Below the pieces are notes generated by a model. It was not told the DNA's origin. It made no database searches and was given only the letters and a program-made list of their open reading frames with translations. The position numbers and the translations under genes were made by a program. A stretch of DNA of 38,052 bases from Chrysochromulina tobinii. Lineage: Eukaryota > Haptophyta > Prymnesiales > Chrysochromulinaceae. Each line of letters begins with the position of its first letter. Position 1 is the first letter of the stretch. Positions 17,628 through 27,200 of the stretch are shown here, piece after piece. Location: NCBI GenBank assembly GCA_001275005.1, contig JWZX01003055.1, forward strand, positions 1 to 38,052, in the 5' to 3' direction.

Positions 17628-17841
17628 GAATGGACTCCTCCGTTCGAGACGCGCGGTTTTTGTGAACGTGGTGCGCCCCAAGCGAGCAGCTCAATACGAC
17701 GCTTCACCCTCAAAGCTCCCGAGAAAGCCGCCTCATGTCTCTCCCCTTGCCAAAGTAAGACTTGCCTCAAGTCAATTCAAGTCAGTCCGCAACTTTCTCA
17801 AATCTTCTCAAGCTTCTCGGCCGCGCCCTTCAGCGGAAATC
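17628..17841. promoter_or_regulatory. Short bidirectional promoter region
   Basis: Only 214 bases separate the start codons of the MFS gene (-, 17627) and the vanin-amine oxidase gene (+, 17842). Both promoters and both 5' UTRs must fit here or overlap the genes. It contains TCAAGTCAATTCAAGTCA at 17767-17784, the same pentamer as in the divergent region at 10935. An ATG at 17626 is in frame with the rightward gene, but its extra 72 residues are basic and atypical and would hide the signal peptide. Confidence 0.5.
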
Positions 17842-20811
17842 ATGCGCGCCTCTATCTTTGTCTACTTCGCATTGCTTGCCCTGCCGAGCGCAACGTTCAA
17901 GGTGGCCGTCGTCGAATACACTGCCGTGTCTCCGTGCGGTGCCGGCAGTTGCGGCAAGCAGCAGCGAGAGAGCTCGTGCGCCGACTATGCTGAGTACATC
18001 GAACAGGCTGGACGGGCTGGCGCTTCACTCGTCGTGTTTCCCGAGTATGGGATCACGGGCTTCTCGTCGTACCCCAAGTCGAGCTGGGTTTCGGGCGGCT
18101 ACGTGGAGGCGGTACCTGCCGTGCCAAGCGGTCGCCGCGTGGTGCCGTGCGACTCTCCGTCCACATTTGCAAATGCGCCGAGTGTCGTGTCACTCTCCTG
18201 TGTGGCCAAAAAGCACGGCATCGCGGTCGTGGCCAACTTGATGGACTACGACGGGCACAACATGTACAATACCGATGTGGCTCTCGACACGGACGGTGCA
18301 TTCCTCGCCAAGTATCCCAAGCAGAACCTGTGGGGCGAGCGCAACGTGGACATTCCACAGAGCTGCCCGATGGCGTCGTTCACAACGAGCTTCAATGTGA
18401 CGTTTGGCCTGATCACGTGCGCCGACCTCATCTACGAGTTCCCGGCGAGCCGACTGGTGCGCGAGCGCCATGTCGAGCACTTTGTCATGCCAGCGGCCTG
18501 GTCCGACGAGATGGCGCAGATGCAGGTGCTCGGCTTCGCCCAAGGGTGGAGTCTCGTCCACAATGTGACACTCCTCCTTGCCAACCACCGCACTGCCGCC
18601 GAGAGCGGCTCGGGCGTTTGGCGTGGCGGCCATCCCCTCGCCTACACCTTTGATCGGGCCCCGGGCGCCGATCGGCTCCTCGTCGCCGACGTCGGCGCCG
18701 GCGCCGCCAGCGCCGCCGGCGCCGCCGGCGCCGCCAGCGCCGCCAGCGCTGCCGCCCGTCGGCAGGAGCCGCCCGTCACGGCGCTGGCCGATGTCCCTCT
18801 GACGTGCGCGACAGCTGTGGTCGGTGCAGGATGGGCGGGCATCTATGCCGCATGGCGCCTCGTGGTCGACGCCGGCGCGTTGGCGCCTGGCGATCTATGT
18901 CTCTTCGAAGCCCGTGGCAAGCCCGGTGGGCGCACTTACAGCGTTCAGGTAGAGGGGCTCGTGGTCGACGTGGGCGCGTACCGGTTCAGCAAGCAGCAGC
19001 ACCTCCCGAGCGATCTCATCTTGGAGCGGCTCGAGCTGCCGACGGCGTGCTACGAACCAGACTGCAAGCCTGACGCGGAGTTCAACCAGACACTCTTCAA
19101 GATCGTCGACACGAAGGGACGCAACGCAGGCTACGTGACCCCGATTCGGACGATGCTCGCGCAGCTCGAGGCTGCGGGCGCGCGCGTCTTCTTTGGCCAT
19201 CGGCTCACGGGCGTGTACGCCAACGGCGCTGCGCCCACTACGCGCGGTGGCGGCTCGAGTGGTGCACTGACGAGCGCAGTGTCGGGCTCCTCATCGAGTC
19301 TCCACTTCGCGGGCGGCCAGGTCGTGACCGCGTCGGCGGTTCTCCTCAACCTGCCGCGCCTCGTGCTCCAGCGCCTCGACCCAGCTTCGATCGTCTTCCC
19401 CACAGACACGACGCAGCTCAGCTGGCAGCTGCTCAAGAACTGCACGCCGTGCTTCGACCCGAGCGCGGGAAGCGCCGTGCCCAACTGGCTCGCAGTCAAG
19501 GTATACACGCAGTACGACGACCCATGGTGGATCACTAAGCTTCGGCTGGAGCAAGGCTCCTTCGTGGATACGGAGCACTCGCCGCCCCTCGTCGGACGGT
19601 ACCATGACGGGCCAGTCAGCCGGGCTGACGACGGCAGCGTGGACGGTCCGGGGCTCCTCGAGGCCGTCTACGCGTACACGACCAGCCAGCCCTCGATCCG
19701 CTACTACGAACCCTTTGCCGACGACCCCGCGGAAGATCCGTTGACTATCACGACCGACCCCGCTCTGCTGCTCCCTCTGCACCGGCGCCTGATGGAATTC
19801 CACGCGGCCGCGTTTGCCAAGATCGGCCTCAATGCGACGAGGGACGTGCCGCCACCCACCAAGGTCGTTCTGGGGATTTGGACCTCGGACGAGCTCGCGG
19901 CGCTTCCACAGCCGATGAGCTCCAATTTCCGCGCACAAGTGCCCAGCTGCCCAGCAGAGTCTTGCCTTGATGGCGTGAGCGCTCCGCAGTACAATGCCGC
20001 CACGGCTACGCCCAACCCTGCCGCCAACATCCACATCGCGAACAACGACTTTGCGATCACGTTGGAGCAGGGCGTGCCGTGCTGCTGGGCCGAGCAGTCG
20101 CTCAAGTCAGTCGAGCGCACGCTCCACACCGCCTGGGGCTTGGGGCGGCCCACGTGGCTCGATCCCGAGTACTACGCGCAGCTCCTTGTAGCGGAGGAAA
20201 CTTCAGACGCGCCAGACGCGCCCGAGGCGATCGGCGTCTTCGACCGTGCCGCCCACATGGCAAGCCACGCGACCGCTGCCGCCCGCTCCGGGCCGAGCGC
20301 AAGCGCTCGACGGCTGTTGGCAGCGTCGATGAGCGGCGCGAGCTGGGCGTTCGCTCCGCTTGATGTGCCTGCCGCGCGCGTGTGCAGCGGCGGCGTCTGC
20401 TGCTCAGCGACCGTTACGAGCGGCAGCGGCCACGGGTATGTATTGGCGGCACTCAACGGTACCGACACCGATGCTGGCGAGATGTGGGCCTCGCAGGTGT
20501 GCGCGGTGCTGCCTTGTGCAAGCGCCTCGAGCGCTTGCCTTGCCTACACGGTGCCGTTGCGCTCAGCTTCATTGCGTGGGCTCTCAATGTCTATGCATGA
20601 CGTGGCCGCCGACACGACGCTCTTCCCCCTTGTCCTCGCCGCCGACGTGGGCGCCGAACAGCGCATGCTGCAGCCGGGTGCTGGGGCCGACGCATTCGCA
20701 TTCGACGCCCAGTCCCAAACTCTCAACGTCGCCGTCGCCGACGGTCTCCTCTCCTCTGCGACGCTGTACGGCCGCCGCTTCGCTGCTGACCGGTTGCCGT
20801 ACAACTGCTAG
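17842..20811 (+). CDS. Secreted vanin/biotinidase-like nitrilase with an inserted flavin amine oxidase domain
   Basis: The 989-residue product starts at 17842 with a signal peptide (MRASIFVYFALLALPSA). Residues about 20-280 form a CN-hydrolase of the vanin/biotinidase branch. FPEYG supplies Glu68, YPKQNLW Lys160 and ITCADL Cys193, a complete catalytic triad with family-like spacing, and WSDEM, FAQGWSL and SGSGVW match conserved loops. After a Gly/Ala/Ser linker (18691-18765), residues about 320-785 form an FAD amine oxidase: VVGAGWAGIYAAWRL dinucleotide motif with Gly328, then FEARGKPGGRTYS, ending at GWAEQSLKSVER-like CCWAEQSL. Residues about 834-989 return to vanin: the C-terminal base domain with CSGGVCCS, CAVLPC and a LYGRRF end. 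The oxidase is thus nested between the two vanin parts. Vanins release cysteamine from pantetheine and biotinidase frees biotin from lysine; the oxidase might use the released amine. No intron or frameshift is seen. Confidence 0.85.
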   Translation: MRASIFVYFALLALPSATFKVAVVEYTAVSPCGAGSCGKQQRESSCADYAEYIEQAGRAGASLVVFPEYGITGFSSYPKSSWVSGGYVEAVPAVPSGRRVVPCDSPSTFANAPSVVSLSCVAKKHGIAVVANLMDYDGHNMYNTDVALDTDGAFLAKYPKQNLWGERNVDIPQSCPMASFTTSFNVTFGLITCADLIYEFPASRLVRERHVEHFVMPAAWSDEMAQMQVLGFAQGWSLVHNVTLLLANHRTAAESGSGVWRGGHPLAYTFDRAPGADRLLVADVGAGAASAAGAAGAASAASAAARRQEPPVTALADVPLTCATAVVGAGWAGIYAAWRLVVDAGALAPGDLCLFEARGKPGGRTYSVQVEGLVVDVGAYRFSKQQHLPSDLILERLELPTACYEPDCKPDAEFNQTLFKIVDTKGRNAGYVTPIRTMLAQLEAAGARVFFGHRLTGVYANGAAPTTRGGGSSGALTSAVSGSSSSLHFAGGQVVTASAVLLNLPRLVLQRLDPASIVFPTDTTQLSWQLLKNCTPCFDPSAGSAVPNWLAVKVYTQYDDPWWITKLRLEQGSFVDTEHSPPLVGRYHDGPVSRADDGSVDGPGLLEAVYAYTTSQPSIRYYEPFADDPAEDPLTITTDPALLLPLHRRLMEFHAAAFAKIGLNATRDVPPPTKVVLGIWTSDELAALPQPMSSNFRAQVPSCPAESCLDGVSAPQYNAATATPNPAANIHIANNDFAITLEQGVPCCWAEQSLKSVERTLHTAWGLGRPTWLDPEYYAQLLVAEETSDAPDAPEAIGVFDRAAHMASHATAAARSGPSASARRLLAASMSGASWAFAPLDVPAARVCSGGVCCSATVTSGSGHGYVLAALNGTDTDAGEMWASQVCAVLPCASASSACLAYTVPLRSASLRGLSMSMHDVAADTTLFPLVLAADVGAEQRMLQPGAGADAFAFDAQSQTLNVAVADGLLSSATLYGRRFAADRLPYNC
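18691..18765. repeat. Gly/Ala/Ser-rich linker repeat
   Basis: GCC-GGC-AGC codon repeats encode a flexible GAAGAAS-type linker exactly at the boundary between the nitrilase catalytic domain and the inserted amine oxidase. The two domains are probably mobile relative to each other. Confidence 0.85.
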
Positions 20812-21287
20812 GAACCCTAATGCAACTTCTCCCGCGAGCGAGGTCGAGGTGGGGTCGCTTGGAGTTGCGTTGTCTGATGTGTCTTCTCAAACGCCCTGAT
20901 TCAAGCCCGTACCTGTGAACGACTCGAGCGGCAATCGGAAGCCAGTGTACCTCAGCGCGCATCTTGAGACCACAATTGGCCCGGTGAGCGGTGTTCCAGT
21001 GTTGGCTGTTGCCTTGGTGTTGCCTAGGAAGAACGGAAGGCGGGGAAGCCGCCTTGAGCGTAGATGGCGGGGAAGCCGCCTTGAGCGTAGATGGCGCGCA
21101 GGCCACCGACGACGCCGATCGAGCGGCGCCATCACCATGAAGCTACGCCCGCGACAGCGCCGACTTACCGAAAGGGGTATTTGGAGATTTGTTCTGGCTC
21201 CGAACTCTTTTTCCCCACAAGTAAAGTTGGACTCACCGTTGCCCCTTTCTCTTTTGTGGAGGCACTCATCGCCACGCCGACCGCACC
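20812..21287. promoter_or_regulatory. Promoter-side spacer of the dynein gene with a 27-bp tandem repeat
   Basis: These 476 bases separate two rightward genes. They contain two exact 27-base units (21039-21065 and 21066-21092) and an AT-richer stretch at about 21170-21230. The dynein start codon is in a good context (CACCATGG). No further gene is seen. Confidence 0.45.
21039..21092. repeat. 27-bp tandem repeat, two exact copies
   Basis: The unit beginning GGCGGGGAAGCCGCC is present twice head to tail, about 200 bases upstream of the dynein start codon. Each unit contains a small palindromic core (GGCGGGGAAGCCGCC). Confidence 0.9.
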
Positions 21288-24200
21288 ATGGGAGGCGGAG
21301 GAGATGAAGGAGGCACGGGTGACAAGCGCGTCGAATATCTGCGTGACCGCGTGGTGCCGTTGCTGAAGATCAAGCCCGAGCTCTTCGACGCATACTGCAA
21401 AACTGAGGAGGGCGAACTGATCAAACGATTCGTGAGCGACGGCAATTGCACAAAAATCTTCTTCTCTGCGGGCGCCAAGGACATGGCCGCGACGGAGAAG
21501 ATGCCCGACGATAAGCAGACAAAGAAAAAGGCCGTCTTCGCCATGAAGCTCGGCGAGGACATCAAGTTCGACGAGAAGAAGCTCGACGAGATGTTTGACA
21601 AGTGCGTCGTCGCCGACCTGTCGCCAGCAGTGCTGAACAACCTGTACAACACGCTGCGGAGCGTGTACCTGCCCATACTCACCAACCCGGGTTTCATCAA
21701 CGGAAAGCCCGGCATCGTCATGAAGCAATTCGTCGACAAGTACAATTGGATGCTCGCTGCGGTGCACACGGCGATCGGCCAGACGCAGGGCAAGACTGCC
21801 CTCTGGCTACCGCCAGTGGAGGGCCCGTCGGGCGGCGGCGGTAATAAGGACCGATCCGACAAGGACCGTGTGCATGTTCTCGAGAGCGCAGTGGTCATGT
21901 GGACCGAGCGCATCAACACGGTGCGCGCCGCCGCCTCTGCCCAGCGTGGCTGCCGCGCTGCTGCTTCTGCCTGCCACCCTGGCCTCGGCTGATCCCAATC
22001 ACCTCCGCAGGCGCTGAATCGCGATCCCGAGTCGGTTTTCGGTAACGTCGGCACCAAAGACGAGCTCTTCCCGGGGCCCATCTTGTGCATCGACTTCTGG
22101 CAGAGTAAGGCGATCGACCTGGGCGACATCCTCGAGCAGCTCAGCAGCCCGCACATAGTCAAGGTGATCAAGGTGCTTGAGATCATCCGCTCGCCGTACC
22201 ATGGCTCCTTCAAGGCGTTGGCGACTCAGCTCTCGATTCGGCACATGGAGGCCAAGGATAACGTCAAGTTCCTCGAGTCACTCCGCGCCAAGTTTATCGA
22301 GCTGCTGCAGTCGGACTTCTCGGAGGTCTCGATGCGCTTCAAGCCGATCATGCACATGCTGCTCATGATCTGGAAGCACTCCAAGTTCTTCAACACGCCG
22401 CCCGCACTCGCGCTGATGGTGCGCACGCTCTGCAACGACGTGATCGAGAAGGCGCGCGACTTTCTGGGCGGCACCGGCGAGATCTTTGGTGCCGAGCCCA
22501 AGGATGCATGCGAGAAGATCAACGCGGTGCTCGACGTGTGTCGCTCCCTCAAGGCTGACTACTACATGTACTACGCGGTCGCGAAGACACAGTGCGAGCA
22601 CAATCCGTGGATGGCCGACCGCGGCAACATGTTCAAGCGACTCGACCTCTTCATCACGCGCTGCGAGGACCTGCTGCACTTGTGCCGGACGGCACAGCAG
22701 TTCGAGAAGCTGATTACCGTCGTCATCGGCGGCATCGCGGGCGCAATTCTGACGCAGGACTCGGAGGACATCGCGAAGCAGTTCGCTCTGGCGCTCAACA
22801 AGATGAGGGAGCTCCAGTACGACGTGCTCGATGTGCAGATGACGCAGTTTGAAGCGGACATCACGCGGTTCACTGTCGCCGTCAAGGCACTCGAGACGCG
22901 CGTTGGCAAGGTGCTCGGTCAGGGCTTCGAGGACTGCGACACCGTCGGCAAGGGCTTCAAGCTCGTGGATTCCTTCGGTGACCTGCTCGAGCGCGACTTC
23001 ATCCAGGCTGACCTCGAGGCCAAACAGATCGACCTCATCCGCATCTACGCCGACGAGCTCAAGCAGGTGCAGGAGATCTTCTCGCGCGACCGCAACGGCT
23101 CGAACTCGAGGGGCAAGTTCTTCGAGCGCGACGGCCCGCCACTGTACACCAACCAGCCGCCGGTCTCGGGCGCGCTCGCATGGGTGTCGGGCCTGATCAA
23201 GCGGCTCGAGGAGCCGATGAAAGCGCTCACGCCGGTGCTACGCATCATGGAGGACACGGATGAAGTGCGGGACGTGAAGCGCATGTACGAATCGATCATG
23301 AAGGTGCTGCAAGAGTACGAGGAGGCCATGTTTTCGGCGTGGAAGGAGTCGATCGACGCCACGCTCGGCGAGAAGCTCACGCTGCCGCTGCTCACGCGCG
23401 ACGGCAAGTCGCAGGAGATCGCGGTCAACTTTGACCCGCAGCTCATCAAGCTACTCTCCGAGTGCAAGTACTTTGTGATGCAAAGGAAGAAGATCCCCGA
23501 CGTCGCTCAGAAGATGTACGAGGGTGCCGAGATGTTCCGCGTTCACACGGCCAACCTGACGCTCGTGCAGAACATGTACAACGAGATGCTGCGCATCATG
23601 CTCGACGTCGAAAAGCCGTTGCTCAAGGGATCGATGAAGGCGATCGACAAGGTGCTCGACCGCGGCCTCAAGGGGCTCGTGTGGAAGTCACCCAATCCCG
23701 ACCAGGACGCCTTCATCGCCGAGGCCATGGGGCTGGTTGAGGAGGCCTTTAAGATGCTGCACGAGATGAAGAAGAACATGAACAGCGTGCACGCCATCCT
23801 CGCCCGCTGGGTCGCGACACCCTTCATCACGCGTGCGTCGATGAACAAGACGTACAACCTCGCCGCGTACATGGAGGAGCACATGCGCTACCTCGAGGTG
23901 CGCCAAAAGGATATCACTGACGGCGCTAAGGACATCCACGCGCTGCTCAAGGAGTCGAACGAGTGCCTCAAGGTGTCCAAGGGCGCACCCGCGTGGCGCG
24001 CGTACGTCGAGTTCATGAACAACCATTTGATCGACGGCACCGCCAACACGGTCGTCGCCTCGCTCAGCTACCTGCTCGCGCAGCTCGATCCGAAGCAGAT
24101 TGCCAAGATGGAGAAGGCGCCCTTTTTCGACATCAAGCTCGACCTGAACGTGAGCGACAAGGGCGACGATGCCGTCTTCTTCTCGCCGCCGCTCGACGGG

Positions 24201-27200
24201 TCTGCGGATTCGCCTTCTGTGACGGGCTACGTGACGGCGATCATCTCGGACTTTTACAACATCATCAAGCTCTTCAAGCGGCTCGACCGCACTGAGGGTG
24301 ACTTTCTCAAGGAGATGGAGGAGAACGAGTTGGTGCGCTTCCACGTGCACCGCATCGTCGATGAGCTCGAGAGCAACCAGAAGGCGGCGCGCGACCTGCG
24401 CGCGCCGATGCTCAAGCACCGCTCGCTCTGGGCCAAGAACATAAACCACACGCTCGAGGCCTTCCTCGAGGAAGCCACCGTCGCCGCCGACGAGAACAAC
24501 CCTCTGATCCGCATGCCCAACTTGGCCGTCTTCCAGGCGCGCATCAACGAGCTCAAGGAGGAGGAGGCGGAGATCAAGGAGCTCCACGGCGTGATCAACC
24601 ATGGCGCGGTCAGGATCGACGCGAAGCCTACCAAGACGACGCTCGCCACGCTCGCCTCCAAGTGGGTCGACGCGCACACCAGCTACCTCAAGAACCACGT
24701 GCTCACGGAGCTCGACGGCCTGGGCAAGTTCATCGGACTCATTAAGGAGACGCTCACTCACGAGGTCGCGGAGGGCGACCAGAAAGGCCTCTTCGATGCG
24801 ATGGCGCACGTGCGCGACGTGCGCAACCGAGAGGAGCGCACCAACAACCTCTTCGTGCCGCTCAAGGACACGATCCAGCTGCTCAAGAAGTTTGGCGTGC
24901 TCATGCCCGACGAGACGCTCGAGACGCTCGAGATGATCCCGTTCAGCTGGGAAGACACGAAGAAGATCACGCTCAACGCGCGCGAGGGGCTCGGCCCGCT
25001 GCAGGCGATCCAGCAAGAGAAGGTGCGCGAGGAGGCCGAGGTCTTCAAGGCCGAGGTGGCCAACTTTGCCAAGAAGTTCCACGATGAGGCGCCGTTCGAG
25101 TTCAAGATTGGCTGCGATGACGCCTATGCGGGCATCAACAAGTTCGCCAAGGAGCTCTTCGTCTACGAGAAGCACTCCGCTGAGATCGGTCGTAGCCAAG
25201 AGCTCTTCGAACTCGCGGTCACTAACTGGCGAGACATCAAGACGATCCGCACCGAGCTCACGCTGCTCAAGCTCTCCTGGGACTTCGTGCAGTACGTCCA
25301 GGACATCTTTGGCTCGTTCCGCGCAACGCTGTGGACGGCCGTCGACGTTGAGGCCATGACGGACGTGACCAAGAAGCTGCAGAAGGAGGTCAAGATGCTC
25401 AACAAGGCCATCCACAAGTGGGACGTGCACATCGGGCTGACGGCGCTCGTAGCCTCGATGTCCATCTCGCTGGAGGTCGTAGGCGAACTGCGCGACGAGG
25501 CGATGCGCGAGCGCCACTGGAAGCAGCTCATGGTGGTCTGCAAGCAGACCTTCGTCGTGGACGACAAGATGCAGCTCGATACGCTCTACAAGCTCGAGCT
25601 CGACAAGCACCGGGAGCCCGTGAGCGAGATCGTCGAGCGCGCGCGTGCCGAGATCAAAATCGACCTTCAGCTGCAGAAGATCATCAACACCTGGGCGGGC
25701 CTCTTCCTTTTCTACAGGCCCTACAAGACCTCGGGCGTACAAATCCTCGAGCAGCCAGGCGACGTCTTCGAGGCGCTCGACGACAACGAGGTGGTGCTGC
25801 AGAATATGATGGGCAACCGATTCGTCGGCTTCTTCGAGGCGACCGTCTCCTCGTGGAAGTCGAAGCTCGGCAACACGCGCGCCGTGCTCGATGTGTGGAT
25901 CGAGGTGCAGCGCTCATGGACGCAGCTCGAGTCCATCTTCCTTGCGTCCGAGGACATTCGCGAGCAACTGCCCGAGGACGCCAAGCGCTTCGACGGCATC
26001 GACTCGTCCTTCCGCGAGCAGATGGTCGACGCATGCCAGAACAGCAACCCGATCGAAGTGTGCAGTGCCCAAGGCCGTTTGGAGGTCTTCGAGAAGAACT
26101 TTAGGGACCTCGAGCTCTGCCAGAAGTCGCTCAGCGACTACCTCGAGGTCAAGAAGAAGAAGTTCCCGCGCTTCTACTTCATCTCGTCGGCAGATCTGGT
26201 CGACATCCTATCCAAGGGCCGCTACGCCCCCGCGGTGCAGCCTCACTTCTCCAAGTTCACCGACGCGACCGGCTTCATCGACTGGGCGCCCGACGCCGAT
26301 GGCAAGCTCACCGGGCTCGCGCGCGGCTGCCAGTCCATCGACGGCGAGAAGTTCGCCTACTCGGAGCACCTTCTGTGCGAGGGCGCCGTTGAGGATTGGC
26401 TGCTCGTGCTCATGAAACACCAGGCGTCCATGTTCAAGTTTAAGGTGAGAGAGTCGCTCGACGCGTACATCGACACCCCGCGCGAGAAGTGGATCGACAT
26501 GTACGGCTCGCAGCACTGCATCCAGACGGGCCAGGTCTATTGGACCTCGGAGGTGCACGTCTCGTATGACCGCCTCGAGCAGGGCAACGAGAACGCGATG
26601 AAGGAGTACCTGGAGCAGTGCAAAAAGGGCCTCCTGGCCTACGCGGCGATGGTGCTCGGGGAGATGAGCGGCGAGCTGCGCACGAAGGTGAAGACGTTGA
26701 TCACCATCGACACGCACGCGCGCGAGATCGTCGAGAAGCTCGTGCTGATCAAGTCGGAGACGCCGACGGACTTCACATGGGCGTCACAGCTCAAGTTCCG
26801 CTGGCCCGAACCCGACGATCCCACGCCCAAGGACCTGTACATCAACATCTGCGACGCGCAGTTCACCTCGTGCCACGAGTACGTCGGTAACCCCGGCCGG
26901 CTGGTCATCACGGCACTCACCGATCGCTGCTACATCACGCTCTCCCAAGCTCTCCGCCTCATGATGGGTGGCGCGCCTCAGGGCCCCGCCGGTACCGGCA
27001 AGACCGAGACGACCAAGGATTTGGGCCGCGGCCTCTCGATTTGGGTCATCGTGTCCAACTGCTCGGATCAGATGAACAACAAGGTGACGGGCAACTTTTT
27101 CTCGGGCCTCGCGCAGACGGGCGCATGGGGCTGCTTCGACGAGTTCAACCGCATCACCGTCGAGGTGCTCTCTGTCGTCGCCACGCAATACGGCTCCATC

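Noticed and set aside
17626-17841. Extended N-terminus of the vanin-amine oxidase from the ATG at 17626
   Set aside because: The added 72 residues are basic and low in similarity to anything, overlap the start of the opposite gene, and would bury a clear signal peptide at 17842.
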